The notes under the pieces are model-generated. The model did no database searches, had not been told where the DNA came from, and worked only from the letters and a program-made list of their open reading frames with translations. From Paraburkholderia graminis C4D1M (GTDB lineage: Bacteria; Pseudomonadota; Gammaproteobacteria; Burkholderiales; Burkholderiaceae), in NCBI RefSeq assembly GCF_000172415.1, contig NZ_ABLD01000003.1:310001-374000 (forward strand): DNA of 64,000 nt, in the 5' to 3' direction. A program made the translations under genes and the position numbers. Positions 37,402 through 45,641 of the stretch are shown one piece after another. The first letter of the stretch is position 1; each line of letters opens with the position of its first letter.

Positions 37402-39966
37402 TCAGTCCAACGGCCAGGTTTCGCGGCTGACTGCTCTTACCGCCTGCGCCGATTCGAGCGCCAGTGCATCCTGGGCGCGCTGGCGGCACAGTTGATAATC
37501 GAGGTTGCGCACGCGCGCCTTGATGCCCGGCACCGACACCGGGTCCACCGAAAGCTCGGTCACGCCGAGGCCGACAAGCAGCGGCATCGCAAGCGGATCG
37601 CCCGCAAGCGCGCCGCACACGCCGACCCATTTGCCATGCTTGTTCGCGCCCTGCACCGTGGCCGCGATCAGACGCAGCACAGCCGGATGCAGACCGTCGG
37701 CCTGCGCGGCCAGATCGGCCTGACAGCGATCCATCGCGAGCGTGTATTGCGTGAGGTCGTTGGTGCCGATCGACAGGAAGTCCGCGTGTTGCGCGAGCTG
37801 ATCGGCGAGCAGCGCCGCCGACGGCACTTCGACCATCACGCCCACTTCGATCGGCTCGGTGCGGCCAAGCTCGCGAGCGAATTCGTCGATACGTTTGCGG
37901 ATGCGGATCAGTTCGCCGACGTCGGTCACCATCGGCAGAAGAATGCGCACGGCGCCGAACGGCTTGACCGCGAGCAGGCCGCGCAACTGATCGTCGAGCA
38001 GGTCGGGGCGCACCTGCGCGAGGCGAATGCCGCGCAAGCCGAGCGCCGGGTTCGGCTCCGGCGGCAGCGTGAGGTAATCCACTTCCTTGTCGGCGCCCAC
38101 GTCGAGCGTGCGGATGATCGCGGTTCGCCCGCCGAGTGCGTCGGCAATGCCCTGATAACTCTGCCGATGCTCGTCCGTGGTCGGCGCGGCGGCGCGGTGA
38201 ATGAACAGCAGCTCGGTGCGCAACAGGCCAACGGAGTCGGCACCGTTTTCCACAGCCGTCTTTGCGTCGTCGAGCGTGGCGATGTTCGCGGCCACTTCGA
38301 TCGCGCGGCCATCCGCGGTCACTGCCGCTTGCTGCGACATGCGGCGGTTCGCTTCGCGCACACCCGCGAGGCGACTGCGCTCAAGGCGCGCGCGCTCGAC
38401 ATCGAGCTCAGTCGGCGCAAACTCGAGACGGCCGTTCGTCGCGTTCACCACGACCTGCGCGCCCTCAGGAATCGCATGCAGCGCGTCGCCGACGGCGACC
38501 ATCGCCGGAATGCCCGCCTGGCGCGCGAGAATGGCCGCGTGCGAAGTTGCGCCGCCGCGCGCCATCACGAGCGCCGTGACACGCGAGCGGTCGAGAGACG
38601 ACAGATCGGACGGCGTGAATTCGTCGGCGGCGAGCACGGCTTCATCCGGCAACGTGCGCGCGGCCGCGTTCGTATAACCGAGCGCGCGCAGCACGCGCTT
38701 TTCGATGTCGCGCAGATCGGCAGCGCGTTCGGCGAGCAACGCGTCTTCGACATTGTTCAGGATGCCTATCTGTGCCCGAATTGCTTCGCGCCACGCGAAG
38801 CCCGCGCTCTTGCCGAGGCTGATCAGATCGCGCGCGGCGTCGAGCAGCGTCGGATCTTCGAGCAGCACGCGATGCACCGCGAAAATGCCCGCCTCGCCGA
38901 CCGCGCCGCGTTGCGACGCGTCGCGCACTGTCGTGCCGAGATCGGCGTCGACGGTCGCGATCGCCTTGTCGAGCAGGCGGCTTTCCGCAGCGGACGTGCC
39001 GCTCGCCTGTTCCGGCGGATCGAGGTCCGCGTCGTCCCAGCGCACCAGCTTGCCGACAGCAACGCCCGGCGACGCGCACACGCCCGCGAGCGTATTCGGC
39101 GCGAGCGCTTCGCCGGCGACGGGCGCCGCCGTTTGCGGCGCCGGCGAACTTTGCCGCGCCGGCTTCTCTTCCACTTCGCCGTGGGCCTCGCGCGTCAGTT
39201 CGTGAGCGATTGCGTCGACTGCGGCTTTGGCTTCCAGGCCGACGCCGAGCAGTTCGACGGTCGCGCCCTGGCCCGCGCCGAGCCCAAGCAGACCAACCAC
39301 GCTTTCGATCGCCGCCTTGCGTCCTTCATAACGCACTTCGACGCGCGCATCGAACGCACGCGCCGCTTCGCGGGCGCGCGCCGCCGGCCGTGCATGCAGG
39401 CCGCCCGCGTGGACCAGCGTGATCTGCGCACGCGCTTCCTCGGTCACGCCGGTCGCGCTCAACTGACGCGACGCCGCAGCCGCCGCGCCGTCGCGGGCGC
39501 GCAGCAGCAACAGCGGCGTTTCGCCCGCCTTCAGCATGCCGCCCTGCGCGCGCTCGACAATTTCGAACGCATCGGAATTGGCGATCGCGATCACCGAAAC
39601 GAGGCTCGGCGCACGTAGCGCCACCTGATCCTGATCGAACTCGATCAGCACATCGCCGGCACGCACCTTGGCGCCTTGCTCGACCATCGGCGCAAAGCCC
39701 TTGCCGTTCAGTTCGACGGTGTCGATGCCGATATGCAGCAGAATCTCGGCGCCTTCCGCGGTCGCCAACGTCACCGCGTGACCGGTGCGCGCGAGATGCG
39801 TGACGGTTGCGTCGCACGGTGCGACGAGCCGGCCCTCGAGCGGATCGACGCCAATGCCGTCGCCGAACATGCCGCCCGAAAAGACCGGATCGGGCACGTT
39901 CGCGAGCGGCACGACCGGACCGGTCATCGGCGCGAGCAAAACAATATGGCCTTCAGAATGGCTCAT
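37402..39966 (-). CDS. Fused PTS EIIA(Glc-type)-HPr-Enzyme I
   Basis: An 854-residue cytosolic phosphotransfer protein with three domains. EIIA (1-155) has active His78 in ILLHIGIDTVELNG. HPr (about 180-265) has His191 in GLHARPAA and Ser222 at the HPr-kinase position. Enzyme I (about 290-850) has His476 in GGATSHAAIL and the PEP/Mg site DFLSIGTNDLTQY. It carries phosphate from PEP to NagE without other PTS proteins. It lies 73 bases before nagE and 38 after the SIS gene, so it is part of the nag operon. ATG 39966. Confidence 0.95.
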   Translation of the reverse strand: MSHSEGHIVLLAPMTGPVVPLANVPDPVFSGGMFGDGIGVDPLEGRLVAPCDATVTHLARTGHAVTLATAEGAEILLHIGIDTVELNGKGFAPMVEQGAKVRAGDVLIEFDQDQVALRAPSLVSVIAIANSDAFEIVERAQGGMLKAGETPLLLLRARDGAAAAASRQLSATGVTEEARAQITLVHAGGLHARPAARAREAARAFDARVEVRYEGRKAAIESVVGLLGLGAGQGATVELLGVGLEAKAAVDAIAHELTREAHGEVEEKPARQSSPAPQTAAPVAGEALAPNTLAGVCASPGVAVGKLVRWDDADLDPPEQASGTSAAESRLLDKAIATVDADLGTTVRDASQRGAVGEAGIFAVHRVLLEDPTLLDAARDLISLGKSAGFAWREAIRAQIGILNNVEDALLAERAADLRDIEKRVLRALGYTNAAARTLPDEAVLAADEFTPSDLSSLDRSRVTALVMARGGATSHAAILARQAGIPAMVAVGDALHAIPEGAQVVVNATNGRLEFAPTELDVERARLERSRLAGVREANRRMSQQAAVTADGRAIEVAANIATLDDAKTAVENGADSVGLLRTELLFIHRAAAPTTDEHRQSYQGIADALGGRTAIIRTLDVGADKEVDYLTLPPEPNPALGLRGIRLAQVRPDLLDDQLRGLLAVKPFGAVRILLPMVTDVGELIRIRKRIDEFARELGRTEPIEVGVMVEVPSAALLADQLAQHADFLSIGTNDLTQYTLAMDRCQADLAAQADGLHPAVLRLIAATVQGANKHGKWVGVCGALAGDPLAMPLLVGLGVTELSVDPVSVPGIKARVRNLDYQLCRQRAQDALALESAQAVRAVSRETWPLD

Positions 39967-40004
39967 TAAACGGGACTCCTCGACACGTCGCATCTGATTT
40001 CTCG

Positions 40005-41021
40005 TCAGTGAGTTTCGGTGACTTTGTTGAGATGGCGCGGCGCATCGGGATTGCGCCCGCGCGCGGCCGCAAGGCCCGCTGCCATCACGTAAAAGGACAG
40101 GATTGCGGCGATCGGATCGAGCGCCGCGTGAGCGGTAGTGGCGAGCGGCAGCGTGGCTTCGGGCACGTCGGACGGCGCGGCCAGCAGCACCCGTGCGCCG
40201 CGCGCCTGCATATCGCGCGCGAGTTGCAGCAGGCCTGCCTGCTCCGGTCCGCGCGGCGCGAATACGAGGAGCGGATAGTCGCGGTCGATCAGTTCCATCG
40301 GACCGTGACGCACTTCCGCGCTCGAGAACGCTTCGGCCTGAATGCCGGAGGTTTCCTTCAGCTTCAACGCGGCTTCCTGCGCGATCGCGAGACCCAGACC
40401 ACGGCCGATCACGATCATGCGTTCGATGCCGCGCAGTTCGTCGACTGCCTTCGACCAGTCGAGCTTGCCCGCGTCTTGCAACGCGTCGGGCAGCGTGTTC
40501 AGCGCGCCGAGCAGCGCCGCGTCGTTCTGCCAGTGCGCGACCAGTTGCGCGGAGATCGACAGCATCGCGATATAGCTTTTGGTCGCCGCGACGCTCAACT
40601 CGGGACCGGCGACGAGCGGCAGATGCCATTCGCAGGCATCAGCGAGCGGCGAGCTGGGCGCGTTCACGGCGGCAACGGTCAACGCGCCGGCCGCGCGCAG
40701 CGCCTGCATCGTGCCGACGAGATCGGGACTCTTGCCCGATTGCGAAAACGCGAGCGCGAGTTGATCGCGCACCTGAAGCGGCGCCTGCTGCAGCGTCGCG
40801 ACCGACATCGGCAGCGAGGCAACCGGCACGCCAAGGCGGCTCATGGTTAGCGATGCGAAGTAACTCGCCGCGTGATCCGAACTGCCGCGCGCGACCGTGA
40901 GCGCGACATGGCGCGGCTTTTCTGCGAGCCGCGCGGCTAGCGCCTCGACGCGCGAGGTGTCCGTGAGTTGCGCGGCGACCGTTTCAGCGGACGCCAGCGC
41001 CTCTTTAAGCATATTCGACAA
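40005..41021 (-). CDS. SIS-domain glucosamine-6-phosphate deaminase (NagB-II/GlmS-C-like)
   Basis: A 338-residue protein with two SIS sugar-isomerase domains like the C-terminal half of GlmS but no glutaminase part (ARGSSDHAASYF; FSQSGKSPDLV; ETSGIQAEAFSSAEVRHGP). In GlcNAc operons lacking classical NagB this type acts as glucosamine-6-phosphate deaminase, giving fructose-6-phosphate and ammonia. GAAGGAG six bases before TTG 41021 favours that start, overlapping nagA by 17 bases; ATG 41012 is the alternative. Confidence 0.88.
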   Translation of the reverse strand: MSNMLKEALASAETVAAQLTDTSRVEALAARLAEKPRHVALTVARGSSDHAASYFASLTMSRLGVPVASLPMSVATLQQAPLQVRDQLALAFSQSGKSPDLVGTMQALRAAGALTVAAVNAPSSPLADACEWHLPLVAGPELSVAATKSYIAMLSISAQLVAHWQNDAALLGALNTLPDALQDAGKLDWSKAVDELRGIERMIVIGRGLGLAIAQEAALKLKETSGIQAEAFSSAEVRHGPMELIDRDYPLLVFAPRGPEQAGLLQLARDMQARGARVLLAAPSDVPEATLPLATTAHAALDPIAAILSFYVMAAGLAAARGRNPDAPRHLNKVTETH

Positions 41022-42108
41022 TTGCTTCTCCTTCGACGTAAGTCGCGCTCAACGCCAGTTCACGATCGAACACGACGACGTCGGCCCACGCGCCGCGCGC
41101 GATACGGCCACGGTCTTCGATGCCGAGATAGTCGGCGGCGTAGCGCGACAAACGGTTTGATACATCGGCGATCGGCAGACCGATCGACACCAGATTGCGC
41201 AGCGCCTGATCCATCGTCAGGGTGCTGCCGGCAAGCGTACCGTCGGCGAGACGCACGCCGCCGAGACACTTCGTCACGTGTTGGCTGCCGAGGCGATATT
41301 CGCCGTCGGGCATGCCGGTCGCCGACGTGCTGTCCGTGACCACGTAGAGGCGCGGGATCGCGCGCAACGCGGCGCGGATCGCGCCCGGATGGACGTGCAG
41401 CAGGTCGGGAATGATTTCGGCAAATTCGGCGTGCGCGAGGGCGGCGCCGACGAGGCCTGGATTGCGGTGATGCAGCGGCGACATCGCGTTGAACAGATGC
41501 GTGAAGCCGCACGCGCCGTGCTTCAGCGCGGCGACGGCGTCGTCGTAAGTGCCGAGCGAATGGCCGAGCTGCACGCGCACGCCGCGCGCCGCCATCGCCG
41601 AGATGATGTCCATGTGCCCGGCAATCTCCGGCGCGAGCGTCACCACGCGGATCGGCGCAATGGACAGGTACTTCAGCACCTCGTCCATCACGGCGGAGAC
41701 GGCCGCGTCGGGCTGCGCGCCGAGCTTGCCGGGGTTGATGTACGGCCCTTCCAGATGCACGCCGAGCACGCGCGCGCAGCCCGGCGTGCGCACCCGCGCG
41801 ACGTCGCCGAGACCGGCGACCACGCTCATCAGCTCGTCGCGCGGCGCGGTCATCGTGGTGGCGAGCAGGCTCGTCGTGCCGTAGCGCGCATGCGTGCGGG
41901 TGATGGTCTGGATCGCGTCGCCGGCTTCCATCACGTCCGCTCCGCCGCCGCCGTGCACATGCAGGTCGATGAAGCCAGGCAGGATGTACGGCGCATCGTT
42001 CGTCGCCGGATCGACGCGCTCGCCGGTGAGCGCGGTGATGCGGCCGTTTTCGAATTCGAGCGTGCCGTGAATCCACCCTTCGGTGGTGAGTATGTTTCCG
42101 GTCAGCAT
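41005..42108 (-). CDS. nagA: N-acetylglucosamine-6-phosphate deacetylase
   Basis: A 367-residue amidohydrolase that deacetylates GlcNAc-6-P to glucosamine-6-P. Metal and active-site motifs are present: GFIDLHVHGGGGAD, LEGPYINPGKLGAQ, QLGHSLGTYDDA, THLFNAMSPLHHRNPG and the catalytic Asp in VTDSTSATGM. ATG 42108 is preferred over an upstream in-frame TTG at 42123. It lies 56 bases after the GntR regulator. Confidence 0.95.
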   Translation of the reverse strand: MLTGNILTTEGWIHGTLEFENGRITALTGERVDPATNDAPYILPGFIDLHVHGGGGADVMEAGDAIQTITRTHARYGTTSLLATTMTAPRDELMSVVAGLGDVARVRTPGCARVLGVHLEGPYINPGKLGAQPDAAVSAVMDEVLKYLSIAPIRVVTLAPEIAGHMDIISAMAARGVRVQLGHSLGTYDDAVAALKHGACGFTHLFNAMSPLHHRNPGLVGAALAHAEFAEIIPDLLHVHPGAIRAALRAIPRLYVVTDSTSATGMPDGEYRLGSQHVTKCLGGVRLADGTLAGSTLTMDQALRNLVSIGLPIADVSNRLSRYAADYLGIEDRGRIARGAWADVVVFDRELALSATYVEGEAIVEYA

Positions 42109-42164
42109 GAGTCTCTCTTGCAAGGCGTGATACGGGGCATGGCTGAACTGGTCGGCGGCGCCGC

Positions 42165-42899
42165 TTAGGTCCGCAGTTCAGCGACGAAGTCGTAGTAGTC
42201 GTCGCGGCAATAGGTGTCGGTCAATTCGATTGCGCGCTGGTCGGCGCTGTAACCGATACGGGTAATGACCAGCAGCGCCGAGCGCGGTTCGATGTCCATG
42301 AGTGAAGCGATCTCGCTCGAAGCGTTGACCGCGCGAAAGTGCTGCAACGCGCGCACGACTGCCGCGCCGCGTTGCTCGAGATAGCTATAAAGCGAGACGC
42401 CGATGGCGAGCGGATCGGGAACGATTGCAACGGGCAGCGCCGAATGTTCGACCGCCATCACGATGCCATCGGCGCGGCGCAAGCGACGCAGGCTGGCGAC
42501 CGCGGCGCCCGGCGACAAGCCCAGGTGCACCAGCTCCTCGCGATTGGCGGCGCGAATGTCGCGCTCGAGCCACACGGAGTCGGGACGAAAGCCGCGCTGC
42601 TGCATCTTCTTCGTGAAACCGGTGAGCCTGGACAGCGGGTCTTCGACACGTGGCGTGATGAAGCTGCCCGCACCACGCGCCCGCCGGATCAGACCTTGCT
42701 CGACCAGCAGCTCGATCGCCTTGCGCGCGGTGATGCGCGACACGCCGATTGCGTCCGACAGCGTGCGCTCCGAAGGCAGCGCCTCGCCCGCGGACCACAC
42801 GCCGCAGTGAATCGCCGTCGCCAGATTGCGCGCGAGCTGCAAGTACAGCGGCGTGACGTTGCGAGCGTCAGGCATGAGTGCGGACCAGCGAGTTTCCAT
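42165..42899 (-). CDS. GntR/HutC-family regulator of the GlcNAc operon
   Basis: A 244-residue transcription factor. The N-terminal winged helix (LYLQLARNLATAIHCGVW, ALPSERTLSDAIGVSRITARKAIELLVEQGLI) is followed by a UTRA effector domain (about 95-240), the layout of NagR/DasR/YvoA proteins that sense glucosamine-6-P or GlcNAc-6-P. GGAG four bases before ATG 42899 decides the start. It is the first gene after a strong promoter that overlaps an inverted repeat, which suggests autoregulation. Confidence 0.92.
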   Translation of the reverse strand: METRWSALMPDARNVTPLYLQLARNLATAIHCGVWSAGEALPSERTLSDAIGVSRITARKAIELLVEQGLIRRARGAGSFITPRVEDPLSRLTGFTKKMQQRGFRPDSVWLERDIRAANREELVHLGLSPGAAVASLRRLRRADGIVMAVEHSALPVAIVPDPLAIGVSLYSYLEQRGAAVVRALQHFRAVNASSEIASLMDIEPRSALLVITRIGYSADQRAIELTDTYCRDDYYDFVAELRT

Positions 42900-42948
42900 G
42901 GCGCTCCGGCGGCCTTCGACTAGGTTCGGCCTGCAAAAATGAGAGCCC

Positions 42949-42976
42949 ATTATATAACCAACATAATACCAGTCAA
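42949..42976 (-). promoter_or_regulatory. Sigma-70 promoter of the nag operon
   Basis: On the minus strand TTGACT (42976-42971) is followed after 16 bases by a perfect TATAAT (42954-42949), about 50 bases before the regulator's ATG. It is among the best promoter matches in the window. Confidence 0.75.
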
Positions 42977-42989
42977 CGAACTGGTTATA
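42964..42989. promoter_or_regulatory. Inverted-repeat operator over the nag promoter -35
   Basis: TAATACCAGT and ACTGGTTATA form ten-base arms (8/10 complementary) with a perfect ACCAGT-N6-ACTGGT core. The half-site ACTGGT resembles those reported for DasR/NagR-type GntR regulators. Binding here would cover the -35. Confidence 0.6.
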
Positions 42990-43264
42990 GGCCGGTATGT
43001 TCTGCCGCAAAGCCTTGCCGCATAAGCGTTTGGCGGCGGTCAACGCGCGCTCGCGGCCCCTTTCTACGCCCCAGGATTTACCCGTATTCGAGTCGTTTGG
43101 GACGCGCAAGTGACCTGTTGCAGACCAATTGCGCGGGCACGCGCGCCGCAGCTTCATACCGCCTTGATACCAGTCGATTCCCGCCTGCCGGACACGCGGC
43201 TTTGTTAATGAGGGCGCGTTCCAATATAGTGATAGCGAACGCATAAAAATCCGGAGATCAGCAT

Positions 43265-44191
43265 TTGACCGATTCCGAGGCGCTGCGGCGGGCTCAGGCA
43301 GTCCGCCGCTTCAATCGCTTTTACACGCGGCTTATCGGCGCTCTGCACGAGCATCTGGCTCACAGCACTTTCTCGCTGACCGAGGTGCGCGTCCTGCACG
43401 AGCTGTCGCGCGGACGCGAGCAAACCGCGTCGGTGCTTGGCCGCGCGCTTGGACTGGACAGCGGTTATCTGAGCCGTCTGCTGACCAATTTCGAACGACG
43501 CAATCTCATCACGCGACGGCCGTCCGAGACCGACGCGCGTCAGTCGCTGATCGCGTTGACGGATAACGGCCACGCTGCCTACGCGCCGCTCGACGCTGCC
43601 GCGAGCCAGGAAGTGCTCGACCTGCTGGGCCGGCTCACCGCGGGCTCGCAGGAGCAGTTGATTGCCGCGATGAACATCGTCGAAAGGCTGCTTGGCGACA
43701 AGCCTCGGCCGGACACGGCGGAACTGCGCGCGCCGCGCCCCGGCGAATGCGGGTGGCTCGTGCATCGGCAGGCGCAGTGGTTCGCGGCGCAATACGGTTG
43801 GGACGAATCGTTCGAGGGACTGCTCGCGCGCGTGGTCGCCGACTACACGCAGCGCAACGATACGGTTCGCGAACGGTGCATCGTCGCCGATCAGCACGGC
43901 ATGGTGGCGGGTGCGGTGTGCGTCGTCGCGGTGTCGACGACGGTAGCGGGCCTGCGGCTCTTGTGGGTCGAACCGGATTTGCAGCGCCTCGGCATCGGCA
44001 CGCGGTTGATCGCCGAAGCGACGCGCTTCGCGCGGCGCGCCGGCTATACGAGATTGACGCTGACCACGGCCAGCGCTTTGGAGGAACCGCGGCGCCTGTG
44101 CAAGCGCGCCGGTTTCGAACTGGTCAGCGCGGCGCCGGAGCGCCGTTTCGGCAAGGACCTGATCGTCGAGCGCTGGGAGCTCGGGTTATAG
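43265..44191 (+). CDS. MarR-type regulator fused to GNAT acetyltransferase
   Basis: A 308-residue two-domain protein. Residues 1-150 form a MarR winged helix (LTEVRVLHELSRGREQTASVLGRALGLDSGYLSRLLTNFERRNLI, then ETDARQSLIALT). Residues 155-308 form an N-acetyltransferase with the acetyl-CoA loop in VEPDLQRLGIGTRLIAEATRFAR. It starts with TTG, seven bases after GGAG-like sequence (CCGGAG). Such fusions occur in several genera; target and effector are unknown. It converges on metQ with six bases between stops. Confidence 0.87.
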   Translation: MTDSEALRRAQAVRRFNRFYTRLIGALHEHLAHSTFSLTEVRVLHELSRGREQTASVLGRALGLDSGYLSRLLTNFERRNLITRRPSETDARQSLIALTDNGHAAYAPLDAAASQEVLDLLGRLTAGSQEQLIAAMNIVERLLGDKPRPDTAELRAPRPGECGWLVHRQAQWFAAQYGWDESFEGLLARVVADYTQRNDTVRERCIVADQHGMVAGAVCVVAVSTTVAGLRLLWVEPDLQRLGIGTRLIAEATRFARRAGYTRLTLTTASALEEPRRLCKRAGFELVSAAPERRFGKDLIVERWELGL

Positions 44192-44197
44192 GCCGCG

Positions 44198-45010
44198 TCA
44201 GAACGACGGCACCACCGAGCCCTTGAACTGCGTCTTGATGAACTGGCGCACGTCTTCCGACTGATACGCGGCAACCAGCTTCTTCACCCACGGCTTGTCC
44301 TTGTCCTGCGTGCGCACGGCGATCAGGTTCGCGTACGGGCTGTGAACGTCCTCGAGCGCGATCGCGTCCTTGGTCGGCTGCAGGCCCGCGGCCAGCGCGA
44401 AGTTGGTGTTGATCGCGGCCGCGTCGACATCGGCGAGCGACCGCGGCAATTGCGCGGCATCCAGTTCGACCAGCTTGATCTTCTTCGGATTCTCCGCGAC
44501 GTCGAGCGCCGTCGCGTTGTTGCCGTTCGTGCCCGCGCCGGCCTTCAGCTTGATCACGCCTTGCGCTTGCAAAAGCAGCAGCGCGCGGTTCTCGTTCGAC
44601 GGGTCGTTCGGCACCGCGACCTTCGCGCCTTGCTGCAAGTCCTTCACCGACTTCAGCTTCTTCGAATAGATGCCGAGCGGCGAGATATACGTGAGACCCG
44701 CGCTGACGATCTTGTAGCCGCGCTGCTTGATCTGGCTGTCGAGATACGGCTGATGCTGGAAGCTGTTGGCGTCGAGATCGCCGGCGTCGAGCGCGGCGTT
44801 CGGCTGCACGTAGTCGTTGAATTCGACTACCTTCACGTTCAGCCCTTCACGCTTGGCGACCTTGGTGACGACTTCCCAGATCTGCGCATCGGGGCCGCTG
44901 ATCGTGCCGACCTTGATGGCTTTGTCGTCGGCGTGCGCGCCGAAGCTGGCGACGATCGCCGCGCCGGCGACTACTGCGGAGAGGGCTTTGATGATAATTC
45001 TGCGCTGCAT
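44198..45010 (-). CDS. metQ: MetQ/NlpA-family substrate-binding protein
   Basis: A 270-residue periplasmic binding protein. The signal peptide (MQRRIIIKALSAVVAGAAIVASFGAHA) lacks a clear lipobox, so it is probably soluble rather than a lipoprotein. The NlpA family motifs are present: KVGTISGPDAQIWEVV, VEFNDYVQPNAALDAGDLDANSFQHQPYLD. Relatives bind methionine for the MetNI importer. No metN or metI is adjacent, so it may serve a transporter elsewhere or another ligand. An inverted repeat lies upstream. Confidence 0.87.
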   Translation of the reverse strand: MQRRIIIKALSAVVAGAAIVASFGAHADDKAIKVGTISGPDAQIWEVVTKVAKREGLNVKVVEFNDYVQPNAALDAGDLDANSFQHQPYLDSQIKQRGYKIVSAGLTYISPLGIYSKKLKSVKDLQQGAKVAVPNDPSNENRALLLLQAQGVIKLKAGAGTNGNNATALDVAENPKKIKLVELDAAQLPRSLADVDAAAINTNFALAAGLQPTKDAIALEDVHSPYANLIAVRTQDKDKPWVKKLVAAYQSEDVRQFIKTQFKGSVVPSF

Positions 45011-45133
45011 GTCATTCTCTCTGTTTCTGGTCGAATCCATTTGCAAGGGACTCGGGTGATAGCCGAAGACAGACGCTGACGACACGCGCGTCACCGCGCA
45101 ATGAAGGGCGTCGCCGGCTGGACCGTAAATCGT

Positions 45134-45177
45134 CTCATATGCGCTGCAAGATGGGAAATACCGCAATCGCATATGAG
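45134..45177. repeat. Inverted repeat between metQ and the YciI gene
   Basis: CTCATATGCG (45134-45143) and CGCATATGAG (45168-45177) are perfect complements 24 bases apart, and each arm contains CATATG. The distance suits a regulator bound at two sites rather than a terminator; there is no T-tract. Confidence 0.6.
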
Positions 45178-45296
45178 TATGCAGCGCGCGGCCCGCGGTT
45201 CACGGTTCGCGGCGAAAGGTCACGCCGTGACGGATAATCTGGAACGTTGCCGCGAGTGTGCGCGGCATGTTCATTTGCGTGTGAGGACGCCTATCC

Positions 45297-45587
45297 ATGT
45301 ATGTCATCAACCTGATCTACACCGCTTCGCTCGAACGGATCGACGACGCGCTCGAAGCGCATCGCGCCTTTCTCGCGGAGCAATTCGAAGCAGGCGTATT
45401 CGTGGCTGCGGGGCCGAAAGTGCCGCGCGACGGCGGGATCATTCTGGCGGTACGTATCGAGCGCGAGAAGCTGGATGCGATCCTTGCGACCGATCCGTTC
45501 GCCGTGCAAATGCTCGCGCGTTATGAGGTGACGGAGTTCAAGACCACGCGGCTCGCGCCGGGATTGAATCTGCCGATGCCGGCTTGA
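45297..45587 (+). CDS. YciI-like protein
   Basis: A 96-residue protein of the YciI/YCII alpha+beta-barrel family. It is recognisable from MYVINLIYTASLERIDDALEAHRAFL, where the conserved Asp/His pair lies, and GGIILAV. The family is related to muconolactone isomerase-like folds, but the reaction is unknown. Divergent from metQ with 286 bases between starts. Confidence 0.85.
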   Translation: MYVINLIYTASLERIDDALEAHRAFLAEQFEAGVFVAAGPKVPRDGGIILAVRIEREKLDAILATDPFAVQMLARYEVTEFKTTRLAPGLNLPMPA

Positions 45588-45641
45588 GGTTGTCGCGGGT
45601 TGGTGTGGTCGCTACGTGGTTTCGACGCGGGTTTCGCTGCA

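Larger units (their letters stand above)
42900..43264. other. Divergent region between the nag regulator and the MarR-GNAT gene (365 bp)
   Basis: The left quarter holds the nag promoter and operator. In the remainder (43000-43264) I see an AT-richer segment with ATATAGTGATAG near 43224 just before the TTG start, but no clear -35/-10 pair and no RNA gene. Confidence 0.5.

Noticed and set aside
37117..39618. An 833-codon open frame opposite the EIIA-HPr-EI gene
   Set aside because: It is an antisense shadow caused by the strong GC bias at third codon positions. Its translation is Arg/His-rich with no domain, while the minus-strand frame has three complete PTS domains.
45011..45296. SAM riboswitch upstream of metQ
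   Set aside because: No SAM-I or SAM-II core motifs or terminator/antiterminator pair can be drawn; only the CATATG inverted repeat stands out.
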